Shown one piece after another: positions 22,236-28,514 of a stretch of DNA of 34,839 nt. The stretch lies in the IMG/VR virus record IMGVR_UViG_3300044591_001307, positions 1 through 34,839 of that record. One strand, written 5' to 3'. This DNA is from a virus. Position 1 is the first letter of the stretch. Each line of letters opens with the position of its first letter. The notes under the pieces are model-generated. The model made no database searches. It was not told the origin of the DNA and worked only from the letters and a program-made list of their open reading frames with translations. A program made the position numbers and the translations under genes.

Positions 22236-22530
22236 TTACTTTTTCCTCATACATTTCTTTAATAGTTTGAATTGGTTCTACAATCGTAACAACCCAATCT
22301 GGCGGAACTGGTATTTGTTCATCGCTGGTTAGAATAATCCAAGGAGACAAAGAAATTTCTAAATCACCTTTTGAATTTTCATTTTCTTCTACCAACAAAA
22401 ATGCCTTTCTCGTCTCTATTTTATGAGGTTTCGTAAGTAGATACCCACATATCTTATCACCAGAAATCAATTCTTTGGCATCAGAAATAACAGTTTCACC
22501 AGACTTTAATAGTACTAACTTGATTGACAT
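22198..22530 (-). CDS. Sm-like small beta-barrel protein, paralogue 1, 110 residues
   Basis: The sequence begins MSIKLVLLKSGETVISDAKE, the form of an Sm-like first strand and turn. It continues through KPHKIETRKAF and SLSPWIILTSDEQ to WVVTIVEPIQTIKEMYEE, matching the plan of the next gene. It is the first gene after the strong sigma70-like promoter at 22552-22580 and so an early gene. There is no good ribosome-binding site. Phage proteins of this type are conserved next to gp43 but, as far as I know, unassigned. Confidence 0.78.
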   Translation of the reverse strand: MSIKLVLLKSGETVISDAKELISGDKICGYLLTKPHKIETRKAFLLVEENENSKGDLEISLSPWIILTSDEQIPVPPDWVVTIVEPIQTIKEMYEEKVNVENSEVSFTEG

Positions 22531-22551
22531 TTTACGATGTACTCTTCGATC

Positions 22552-22580
22552 ATTATAGCAAAAAAATGGGGGAGCGTCAA
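22552..22580 (-). promoter_or_regulatory. Sigma70-like early promoter TTGACG-17-TATAAT
   Basis: On the minus strand TTGACG (22580-22575) and TATAAT (22557-22552) are separated by exactly 17 nt, with TG as an extended -10. It drives the Sm-like/gp43/uvsX/gp41 operon. The -35 lies inside the terminator stem of the gene upstream. Confidence 0.85.
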
Positions 22581-22606
22581 ACTGGATTGTGCCAGTTGCT
22601 CCCCTG
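22561..22606 (-). terminator. Long two-part terminator after the 59-residue gene
   Basis: On the minus strand GGGGAGC (22604-22598) pairs with GCTCCCC (22575-22569). AACTGG (22597-22592) pairs with CCAGTT (22584-22579) inside it. Seven Ts follow the stem. The hairpin overlaps the -35 of the next promoter. Confidence 0.9.
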
Positions 22607-22628
22607 CGGCGACGATATTCAGTTCTAT

Positions 22629-22808
22629 TTAGTCGCCACCAGAATCACCAGAAGATCCTCCAGAACCACTATCAGTATTGAGAGCACAAACTTTCTTTTT
22701 GGGTGCCATAGCATATTTCACAGTTTTACCATAGCAATTTTCTTTTGTTGGTAAAGGAGGATTTCCAAAATCCCCAACTTTTTCCATAAACTGCTGAAAA
22801 GTTTTCAT
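22629..22808 (-). CDS. Small protein with capsid-targeting-like N-terminus, 59 residues
   Basis: The frame opens MKTFQQFMEKVGDFGNPPLP, close to the T4 internal-protein leader MKTYQEFIAE. The middle is basic (YGKTVKYAMAPKKKVCAL) and the end is an acidic Gly/Ser tail (SGSGGSSGDSGGD). A TCTAAATA late-like octamer lies 21 nt upstream, inside the end of the Hsp20 gene, and the gene has its own terminator. A small internal head protein is inferred. The cleavage residues (F-M-E then K) are not a clean match to the gp21 pattern. Confidence 0.7.
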   Translation of the reverse strand: MKTFQQFMEKVGDFGNPPLPTKENCYGKTVKYAMAPKKKVCALNTDSGSGGSSGDSGGD

Positions 22809-22831
22809 TGCCCAACTAAGTTTTTTTCTAT

Positions 22832-23272
22832 TTAGAGATAGTCCTTACGAGTATGATGCTCTGGTACTATTTTCCCAAGTACGATCCGTAAAAGTCCGTC
22901 TTCAAATGTGACTTCGCGAACTTCTGTGTCGTCGGATAAAGTCCACGCTCGTTTAAAACTTCTGCTAGCCACTCCCTTGTGGATAAACGTCCTATCCGTT
23001 TCGGCATTTGATTTTTGTCCTTCGACAAAAAGCTTTCCATATTCTGTGAAAACATTGACCTCTCCCTTCTTGAATCCTGCTAATGCAATCTCTAAGTGAG
23101 ACTCTACATTATTTACCTGAATAAGATTGTAGGGGGGATAGTTTGTTGTAGTTTCGTGAAGATTAAATAAACGATCAAAATATTCATCCATTCCAATACT
23201 ATTGCGAGTGATTCTTTCCATCAAAGCAGGAAGATCCGCAGCAGTAAACCGTGATGTTGCAAGGTTAGTCAT
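22832..23272 (-). CDS. hsp20: Small heat-shock protein, Hsp20 family
   Basis: The alpha-crystallin domain is clear: PPYNLIQVNNVESHLEIALAG, then the VFTEYGKLFVEGQK strand, SFKRAWTLSDDTEV and the end strand DGLLRIVLGKIVPE. A short helical N-terminus and a C-terminal basic tail frame it. These chaperones hold unfolded proteins and are near-universal in cyanomyoviruses, probably aiding capsid assembly or host proteostasis. A good AAGGAG site precedes the ATG, and an extended -10 promoter (TGTTATAAT) drives the gene alone. Confidence 0.95.
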   Translation of the reverse strand: MTNLATSRFTAADLPALMERITRNSIGMDEYFDRLFNLHETTTNYPPYNLIQVNNVESHLEIALAGFKKGEVNVFTEYGKLFVEGQKSNAETDRTFIHKGVASRSFKRAWTLSDDTEVREVTFEDGLLRIVLGKIVPEHHTRKDYL

Positions 23273-23332
23273 TATGGTAGCTCCTTAAAAAGCGAGTTTG
23301 TTTTTTGTGGACCCTTTCGGCATCCGTATATA

Positions 23333-23338
23333 ATTATA
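23333..23338 (-). promoter_or_regulatory. Sigma70-like extended -10 promoter for hsp20
   Basis: The minus strand reads TGTTATAAT, an extended -10 with TG one base before TATAAT, about 60 nt before the Hsp20 start. No -35 match is seen; that region is in the regA terminator. Confidence 0.6.
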
Positions 23339-23349
23339 ACACTTTACAT

Positions 23350-23378
23350 AAAAAAGGCGGGTGTAAAACCCGCTCTTT
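23350..23378 (-). terminator. Rho-independent terminator after regA
   Basis: On the minus strand GCGGGT (23373-23368) and ACCCGC (23362-23357) form a 6-bp stem with a 5-nt loop. Six Ts follow at once. It lies directly after the regA stop. Confidence 0.9.
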
Positions 23379-23379
23379 T

Positions 23380-23820
23380 TCATTCGGCATCCTCCACCTT
23401 TTTCTTTTTAGCACCAATATTATACTTGGTCTCTAAAATCCAATCTCCCTTATCCTTATAGGCAAGAACTTTAATTTGATTCAGGGGAGCAATATCCTGA
23501 ATCTTTTTAACATCAACAATCTCAATCAAACCCCAATCAGCGAGAAGTTGAGCGATACGATTGCGACGTTGCACATCATTCACAGTCAGGTTAGCGTGTT
23601 TGCCATCCAGAGCAAACAGTTCCTTAAAGTGAACGAGATAATACCTACCTTGCTTGTGTAGAATATGGCAAGACTGATAGATTTTCTTTTCCTTTCTTGA
23701 AGCAACTCCGATACGGGTCAAAGTCTCACGAACCTTAAGAAAATCATCAGGTTCATTAAGGATCACTTCCACCATTTGGTCGGGCGCCCACTTCACTTCA
23801 GGTTCTTGAACGACACTCAT
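23380..23820 (-). CDS. regA: RegA translational repressor
   Basis: RegA binds AU-rich sites around start codons of early phage mRNAs and lowers their translation. The family block is plain: DDFLKVRETLTRIGVASRKE, IYQSCHILHKQGRYYLVHFK and ELFALDGKHANLT. It runs on to RRNRIAQLLADWGLIEIV. At 146 residues it is longer than T4 RegA (122), because of a Lys-rich C-terminal extension (NIGAKKKKVEDAE). The ATG overlaps the gp62 stop as ATGA, as in T4 where the order 62-regA-43 is kept. The Hsp20 and Sm-like genes now lie between regA and gp43. Confidence 0.96.
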   Translation of the reverse strand: MSVVQEPEVKWAPDQMVEVILNEPDDFLKVRETLTRIGVASRKEKKIYQSCHILHKQGRYYLVHFKELFALDGKHANLTVNDVQRRNRIAQLLADWGLIEIVDVKKIQDIAPLNQIKVLAYKDKGDWILETKYNIGAKKKKVEDAE

Positions 23821-24197
23821 TTTGTTCCTCCAGTTTCAAATTTCGATTTAATAAATGTTAGTTGTTCTTTAGTAAGAATCCTCAAAGCTTGTTTTGCCTT
23901 CTCATTACTATAACCATAATAACGTTTGACATAATCAAGGTCTTTGATTTTATCTTGACGGAGCCAGGGAGAAAATCTCTTCTTTTTCCTCAGACTATTT
24001 ATATAAAAGTCATATTGCATCTTTTTTGGGAGGAAATGATATTGATTCATTTCATTTGCATACATCAAACAATCAATGTGCCCAGAAAAGCAGCGATTGA
24101 TAATATAGGGTGCATATTCCTTCTCAAGTGAAGGGTCTTCGTCAATCAGGTGCTGTTTCGTTTGATTGATCGAGTTTAACCAGTCCTTCAATTCCAT
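23817..24197 (-). CDS. 62: Clamp loader small subunit, T4 gp62
   Basis: gp62 with gp44 forms the loader that places the gp45 clamp on DNA. The chosen ATG at 24197 gives MELKDWLNSINQTKQHLIDED. The ORF upstream of this is only open from a TTG. The helical body includes YIINRCFSGHIDCLMYANEM, RKKKRFSPWLRQDKI and VKRYYGYSNEKAKQALRIL, as in cyanophage gp62. It is 126 residues, shorter than T4 gp62 (187). The first 56 nt overlap the end of the Dam gene, and the stop overlaps regA by 4 nt. Confidence 0.85.
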   Translation of the reverse strand: MELKDWLNSINQTKQHLIDEDPSLEKEYAPYIINRCFSGHIDCLMYANEMNQYHFLPKKMQYDFYINSLRKKKRFSPWLRQDKIKDLDYVKRYYGYSNEKAKQALRILTKEQLTFIKSKFETGGTK

Positions 24198-25014
24198 AAT
24201 TAAAAAGCAAGAGTTCTTTACGTTGTTTTTGCTCACGCATATATTCACCAACGGAACGCATCGTGTAAGTTAGATCAAACTCAGCAGCGTTCCAGTTCTT
24301 AAATCTATCTTTTACAAGTTGATCCGAATTATAACTGATTAACTGGTCCATATCATTAGAATCACAATCAGCAGCAAACTTATCGTGATCAAATCTTTTG
24401 TGCATTGATCCCTTATTCCCATAGAGATTGTCCTTAATATCATAAGGAGGATCGAGATACATAAAAGCACTCTTGTTTCCATCCATTAGATAATCATACG
24501 AGTAATTAGTTATACGCCAATTAGCGATTAACTTAGAATACTCTGACAATTTTTCAATTCCTCTCAGGGAAAAATTGGAGTTACTTGCTTGCCCTGAAAA
24601 AGATGAACTTTCGGTAAGACCACTAAAAGAACATTTGTTAACAATATAGAAAGCGACAGCACGATTAAAGTTCGTTTCAGACTCATCATTGATATGCTCC
24701 TTTGATTTTAAAAAAAGTTCTTTAGCAAGTTCAGGAGTATTGTAGGCAAGTTTACAATCAACTAGTTCGTTCTTTAAATCATTCCCAAACATCTGGAGTT
24801 GTTGCCAGAAGTTTACAAGAGGTTCATAGAGATCGTTTACCCAAATATCCAAACTGGGATACTTTTTAGTAATATATATCGCAACACTTCCACCACCAAT
24901 AAATGGTTCACGAAATTCATCATAGTTCCGTAGGTCTGGAAAGTATGGACCCATCTTTTCACAAGCACGGGACTTTCCGCCAGGGTAGCGTAACGGGGTT
25001 TTAAGAGATTTCAT
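24142..25014 (-). CDS. dam: DNA adenine methylase (Dam type, D12 class)
   Basis: The enzyme transfers methyl from S-adenosylmethionine to adenine, probably in GATC-like sites. Motifs are KTPLRYPGGKSRACEKM at the N-terminus, REPFIGGGSVAIYI (AdoMet-binding FxGxG, residues about 36-48) and MYLDPPYDI (DPPY, around residue 190). At 290 residues it is close to the usual 270-280. The C-terminus (LVKLDQSNETAPD) overlaps the gp62 start by 56 nt. The gene is lodged between gp44 and gp62, which are adjacent in T4. Confidence 0.95.
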   Translation of the reverse strand: MKSLKTPLRYPGGKSRACEKMGPYFPDLRNYDEFREPFIGGGSVAIYITKKYPSLDIWVNDLYEPLVNFWQQLQMFGNDLKNELVDCKLAYNTPELAKELFLKSKEHINDESETNFNRAVAFYIVNKCSFSGLTESSSFSGQASNSNFSLRGIEKLSEYSKLIANWRITNYSYDYLMDGNKSAFMYLDPPYDIKDNLYGNKGSMHKRFDHDKFAADCDSNDMDQLISYNSDQLVKDRFKNWNAAEFDLTYTMRSVGEYMREQKQRKELLLFNYGIEGLVKLDQSNETAPD

Positions 25015-25210
25015 AATCAGGTTTGTTATACTTCAAGTATTCAAAGAAAGTGAGTTTCATTTCTTTTTGAGTCATCCCACAATGCTTTGCTGCTTGTGGC
25101 AGATTCATTTTAGAATAAAAGAGTGCCTCATTTGCCTCTTTTACATTTTCAGGGGTTGTTTTCACTGGAACTTCTTTAAGAAGTTTATCATCAATTTTAT
25201 AGGGGTTCAT
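25001..25210 (-). CDS. Small HTH-like hypothetical protein between gp44 and dam, 69 residues
   Basis: The ATG overlaps the gp44 stop (ATGA) and the stop overlaps the Dam start by 14 nt, so it is tightly coupled. The second half (MNLPQAAKHCGMTQKEMKLT) looks like a helix-turn-helix of the type that recognises DNA, followed by FFEYLKYNKPDYEIS. It may be regulatory or structural, and no known function is assigned. Confidence 0.75.
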   Translation of the reverse strand: MNPYKIDDKLLKEVPVKTTPENVKEANEALFYSKMNLPQAAKHCGMTQKEMKLTFFEYLKYNKPDYEIS

Positions 25211-26157
25211 TGGAATTCACACTCTGCCATAATTTCAATCAGTGCTGCTAGGAGATTAATTTCTTGGTCAGCCACAAAACAAATTTGGTATTGATACTTA
25301 GCAATAATAAGAACGGCAGCGGGGATAGACTGGGGAAGTAGAACACTATAAAGGGCGTCATAAACCCTGCGAAGAATGATAGAAGAATCGTTGTCCAAGT
25401 TGGCGACCACCCACTTTCGGACTTCTGTGAAATTTTTTTCTTTGATGTATTTAATGAGATCATTTACGGCAATGTCAGAGAAGGATGCAAGAATACCAGA
25501 GTCAATTTCTCCACCAACAGAATAACGTTGGCATTCATTGAGAACTCGCCTAAAATCAGGAAAATGCTTGGATATCAGTTCGGCAAGAACTTTTGAATCA
25601 TATTTAATTCTTTCATTATCAAGAATATTTTGCAATCTTTTGAAAAAAGAACCTGCTAATTGTGCCTTCTCTTTACCCTTTACACTAAAATCAACAACAG
25701 CACATCGGGAATGAAGAGGTTCAATAATTTTATTTTTGTAGTTACAGGTAAAGATAAATCTACAATTATTGTAAAATGTTTCAATATTTGCTCTTAGCAA
25801 AAGTTGAACATCATTACCCGTATTGTCCGCCTCATCTATAATAATAACTTTATGTTTAGAATCTGCTGTTAGTGAAACTGTTGATGCAAAGTTTTTTGCC
25901 TGATTCCTTACAGTATCAAGAAAACGACCTTCATCAGAACCATTAATTACATAATAATCTGCACCCAATTGATTACAAAGTGCTTTTGCAATTGTAGTTT
26001 TACCAATACCAGGAGGTCCAGAAAGAAGAAGATTTGGAATCTCGCCCTTACTGACAAAATCATTAAATGTTTTCTTTGTATCATCTGGAAGAATACAATC
26101 ATCAATAGTTTGAGGTCTGTATTTTTCTACGAACAAAAATGAATTGTTATCGCTCAT
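25207..26157 (-). CDS. 44: Clamp loader large subunit, T4 gp44 (AAA+)
   Basis: gp44 is the ATPase of the sliding-clamp loader. The N-terminus (FLFVEKYRPQTIDDCILPDD) and NLLLSGPPGIGKTTIAKALC (Walker A, residues 46-54) are typical. So are KVIIIDEADNTG (Walker B) and the sensor 1 region FIFTCNYKNKI with EPLHSRCAVVDF (SRC motif). The 316-residue length equals T4 gp44 (319). The ATG at 26157 is used, since the ORF upstream begins with TTG. The gene lies just 16 nt after a GIY-YIG endonuclease, has no ribosome-binding site and is AU-rich at the start, a possible RegA target. Confidence 0.95.
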   Translation of the reverse strand: MSDNNSFLFVEKYRPQTIDDCILPDDTKKTFNDFVSKGEIPNLLLSGPPGIGKTTIAKALCNQLGADYYVINGSDEGRFLDTVRNQAKNFASTVSLTADSKHKVIIIDEADNTGNDVQLLLRANIETFYNNCRFIFTCNYKNKIIEPLHSRCAVVDFSVKGKEKAQLAGSFFKRLQNILDNERIKYDSKVLAELISKHFPDFRRVLNECQRYSVGGEIDSGILASFSDIAVNDLIKYIKEKNFTEVRKWVVANLDNDSSIILRRVYDALYSVLLPQSIPAAVLIIAKYQYQICFVADQEINLLAALIEIMAECEFQ

Positions 26158-26173
26158 AATCAAAATAAAAAGT

Positions 26174-26707
26174 TCAAAGGTAATAATAGTTTGCGAATGA
26201 TTTACTTCTCATTCTCCAACTTACAGTATCTTTATGGATACCAAGTATTGTAGCACATTCTTTTACAGATTCATAAATCACACCATCAACATAGCATTTT
26301 TTTCCCATAGATTTTGAAAGATTTTTTTTATGCTCTTCAGTAAAGGGAACTCCTTTTCTTGGATGAGAATTTTTAGACCAATATTCTTTTTGGGACTTAC
26401 GCATTTTATCAATAGAATCTTTTGTGTGCTTCGTTCCCCACAAAGAATTCAAAGAAGGATTTAACCATTCGCAGTATTGTTGTTCCACGGATTTAATGTC
26501 TTCACCTTCGTGAATCCATTTGACAACTTCAATAGTAAAATTATGATATCCATATTTTAAAAAATTGTTATAAAGTTTAGGACAATCCATTTTATTACTA
26601 TTACACATTGTTATATGTTTAGCAAATCTAAGCATATAATTCTTTTCAGTAGAACCTATGTAATTTTCTCCTGTTATTTTGTTTCTTATTTGATAAACGC
26701 AACTCAT
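26174..26707 (-). CDS. GIY-YIG homing endonuclease upstream of gp44, 177 residues
   Basis: The core is SCVYQIRNKITGENYIGSTEKNYMLRFAKH, with VYQI and YIG plus the catalytic Arg (LRFAKH). The helix NNFLKYGYHNFTIEVVKWI and the Glu of SVEQQYCEWLNP follow. The C-terminal part holds a NUMOD3-like stretch (FTEEHKKNLSKSMG) and a HTH-like end (SVKECATILGIHKDTVSWR). The ATG is inside an 11-bp hairpin and follows a GAGG site in its loop. It is inserted in the gp45-gp44 interval, a conserved replication junction in T4. Confidence 0.92.
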   Translation of the reverse strand: MSCVYQIRNKITGENYIGSTEKNYMLRFAKHITMCNSNKMDCPKLYNNFLKYGYHNFTIEVVKWIHEGEDIKSVEQQYCEWLNPSLNSLWGTKHTKDSIDKMRKSQKEYWSKNSHPRKGVPFTEEHKKNLSKSMGKKCYVDGVIYESVKECATILGIHKDTVSWRMRSKSFANYYYL

Positions 26708-26744
26708 TTACTAAACCTCGTAATATAATACTATTTAGTAAATG
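26705..26744 (-). promoter_or_regulatory. Start-codon hairpin of GIY-YIG gene upstream of gp44
   Basis: On the minus strand CATTTACTAAA (26744-26734) and TTTAGTAAATG (26715-26705) are perfect 11-bp inverted repeats. The final ATG of the 3' arm is the start codon, with GAGG in the 18-nt loop. ACTAAATA (26739-26732), a distant match to the late octamer, overlaps the 5' arm 25 nt from the start. Confidence 0.55.
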
Positions 26745-26750
26745 AATTAT

Positions 26751-27260
26751 TTACACCCATTCTGGTTTACGTTCTGGCATACGGAGATAGTTGTCCGCAA
26801 CCCAGGGTTTGGAAGCAATATACATTTTGTATGCAGTAAATGTATCAATGCTTTCATCAAATTTGTATTCGTCAGGCATAGCACGAACGAATGGAGTCAC
26901 CTCAGTAATCTTTCCTTTGGGAAAAAGGTAGTATGCGGCAACAAGAGTATTATAACACGAATGCTGCTTGCCGTATCGCAGAGTGTACTCATCACAGAGA
27001 TTCATCCCGTGCTTAATCAACCAGTAGGCATTGTCAATAGTCTTTGCTACCCATTGAGTGCAGGGATGATTGCGAAAGGCACCCTTCTCAGTTGCATAGG
27101 AGGTTCCATCTGCTTTAGGAAGAGTGCCATAGTTGTGATACCACTTAGATGCCACGATAGAAAGCATTTGGCAGCACTCAAGAGACATTTTCGTTACGTG
27201 ACGGTCAGGAAGTACGATAGCACTTTCTGCTGGAAATGGTGAAGTGACAAAAATATTCAA
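26751..27260 (-). CDS. Pyrimidine-dimer DNA glycosylase-like protein, 169 residues
   Basis: The protein begins NIFVTSPFPAESAIVLPDRH and contains MSLECCQMLSIVASKWYHN, ATEKGAFRNHPCTQWVAKT and DEYTLRYGKQHSCYNTL. That layout belongs to a widespread phage family usually annotated as pyrimidine dimer DNA glycosylase, from similarity to T4 endonuclease V-type enzymes. The catalytic assignment is from family naming, not from proven residues. The start is a TTG at 27260 directly after the HNH gene stop, with GAGG about 9 nt before. No in-frame ATG lies upstream. Confidence 0.7.
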   Translation of the reverse strand: MNIFVTSPFPAESAIVLPDRHVTKMSLECCQMLSIVASKWYHNYGTLPKADGTSYATEKGAFRNHPCTQWVAKTIDNAYWLIKHGMNLCDEYTLRYGKQHSCYNTLVAAYYLFPKGKITEVTPFVRAMPDEYKFDESIDTFTAYKMYIASKPWVADNYLRMPERKPEWV

Positions 27261-27262
27261 AG

Positions 27263-27844
27263 TTAGTTCCTCAAAGTTTTGTAATAATTTAAAAGTAGTT
27301 CTAACTCTTTAACTGTAGCATCTCTCTTTAAGATATTTGCTCTTCTACTGACAACTGTAACATTTCCTTTTATATAACCTTTGGAACTGTCAATTCTATC
27401 TACACTCGGAGCATACATCCAAGTTTGTTTGTCTTCTCTTTTTAACTCAAATCCAAATACAGGGCATTTTTCTGGAATTATAATATCTTCCAATTCAATA
27501 GAAAACTCTCTTCCAGTTCTTTTGCATCTTGATTTGATGTTTTTGTAGAGAAGTTTAGCAGCATCAACTTTCCAATCTCTGTTTAATTTTTCAATTTGTC
27601 TTATTTTTGTAGAACATTTCTTACAAATGTCTTTTGTTCCAGAATTAACATTCCATTTTTCAATTAAACTAAACTTATTAAGATTTAGTGATTGATTGCA
27701 CTTTTTGCAAACTTTGTATCTGTTTGGATTTTCTTCTCGGTGTTTCATACCAAATTCTCTTGCATTATATACATTCATACATTTGCGAGAGCAAAATTTT
27801 CTTTGTCTTTTGCCAAGAATAGAATTACATTCCAAACAATACAT
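27263..27844 (-). CDS. HNH homing endonuclease with zinc fingers, 193 residues
   Basis: Two zinc-finger-like parts open the protein: CLECNSILGKRQRKFCSRKC and, near residue 45-80, VCKKCNQSL followed by DICKKCSTK. The nuclease part has CPVFGFELK and then APSVDRIDSSKGYIKGNV, where DRIDS is the H-N-H-type active core with N and H replaced by a variant, and VTVVSRRANILKRDA. Such proteins are common in cyanomyoviruses as mobile HNH genes. A late promoter lies 25 nt upstream and the ATG is in a 7-bp inverted repeat. It abuts the TTG of the glycosylase-like gene. Confidence 0.82.
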   Translation of the reverse strand: MYCLECNSILGKRQRKFCSRKCMNVYNAREFGMKHREENPNRYKVCKKCNQSLNLNKFSLIEKWNVNSGTKDICKKCSTKIRQIEKLNRDWKVDAAKLLYKNIKSRCKRTGREFSIELEDIIIPEKCPVFGFELKREDKQTWMYAPSVDRIDSSKGYIKGNVTVVSRRANILKRDATVKELELLLNYYKTLRN

Positions 27845-27896
27845 TTGATTATCTTCTAACTGTATAAGTATTTATAAAAAGAAAACTTACAAATGT
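27841..27896 (-). promoter_or_regulatory. Late promoter between inverted repeats, HNH gene at 27263-27844
   Basis: On the minus strand TATAAATA (27876-27869) lies between ACATTTG (27896-27890) and CAAATGT (27847-27841). The second arm holds the start codon. The 7-bp stem and 42-nt loop are weaker than at 5541 and 26705. An inner TAAGT/ACTTA pair sits around the promoter. Confidence 0.6.
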
Positions 27897-28090
27897 TATT
27901 TCACTCTATCAAATCTCACAAAAGGAAATACTCCTTTTGGCATAATAGTCCAGGTTCTTTTTGTTGGTTCATCCCAATATCCACTAAAACCAGTTGGAGT
28001 ACAATATCCTTGATTATGCCAAACAAAACCAAAGATTTTCCCCCAATCACTTGTGATAAAAACTGGCAAACTTGTTTTAGTTTCATTCAT
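27896..28090 (-). CDS. Small hypothetical protein, 64 residues
   Basis: The chosen ATG at 28090 directly follows the stop of the HExxH gene. An ATG at 28117, in frame, would add nine residues and overlap that gene. The protein (LPVFITSDWGKIFGFVWHNQ and on to PTKRTWTIMPKGVFPFV) is aromatic-rich and probably beta-structured. No family is recognised. Neither start has a clear ribosome-binding site, so coupling to the upstream gene is likely. The HNH endonuclease gene follows. Confidence 0.65.
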   Translation of the reverse strand: MNETKTSLPVFITSDWGKIFGFVWHNQGYCTPTGFSGYWDEPTKRTWTIMPKGVFPFVRFDRVK

Positions 28091-28091
28091 A

Positions 28092-28514
28092 TCAGAAACA
28101 GTACTTTTGGAGTACATATTTAACTTCGTTAGGTTTATCTTCCATCCAATATGCTTCGTGTTCAATTCTTCTAGGGGCAGTAGAAGCACTTAAAGAATTT
28201 TTAATATCTTGAAGTTTATTGGATGGAAGAGGCATATCATTTAGTGATATTCCAAATGGTTTGTATCCATTACAAAAATGACCAACGTGAGTACCTTCGT
28301 GATAAACAGTTTCATTAATATAAAATTTTGGATCAAATCCACTGCGTTTAATATTTTTGGTGCATATTATGAATTTTTTATCAAAATCTGCATATCCAAA
28401 AAGATTTTTGTTACTCCTACAATATCCAAAATTTTCAAGAACAGAATATTTTGCTCGATAGATTTGATTAAGAATATCTTTTGCTTGAGGAGTAAGATAC
28501 AGTAAGAATTCCAT
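28092..28514 (-). CDS. Putative zinc metallopeptidase (HEGTH), 140 residues
   Basis: The motif TVYHEGTHVGHFCNGYKP is an HExxH zinc site near residues 72-80, and RRIEHEAYWMEDKP about 40 residues later supplies a likely Glu third ligand. The N-terminus (EFLLYLTPQAKDILNQIYRA) is helical. No signal sequence is present. The ATG overlaps the gp45 stop (TAATG), so it is coupled to the sliding clamp. Substrate unknown. A protease role is a family inference. Confidence 0.7.
   Translation of the reverse strand: MEFLLYLTPQAKDILNQIYRAKYSVLENFGYCRSNKNLFGYADFDKKFIICTKNIKRSGFDPKFYINETVYHEGTHVGHFCNGYKPFGISLNDMPLPSNKLQDIKNSLSASTAPRRIEHEAYWMEDKPNEVKYVLQKYCF

Noticed and set aside
24198-24251. TTG start adding 18 residues to gp62.
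   Set aside because: The extension is antisense-like overlap within dam, and the ATG at 24197 begins with the MELKDW sequence expected for cyanophage gp62.
26742-27242. Plus-strand frame of 166 codons antisense to the glycosylase-like gene.
   Set aside because: Antisense reading of a gene with family motifs; no start signal or motif of its own.
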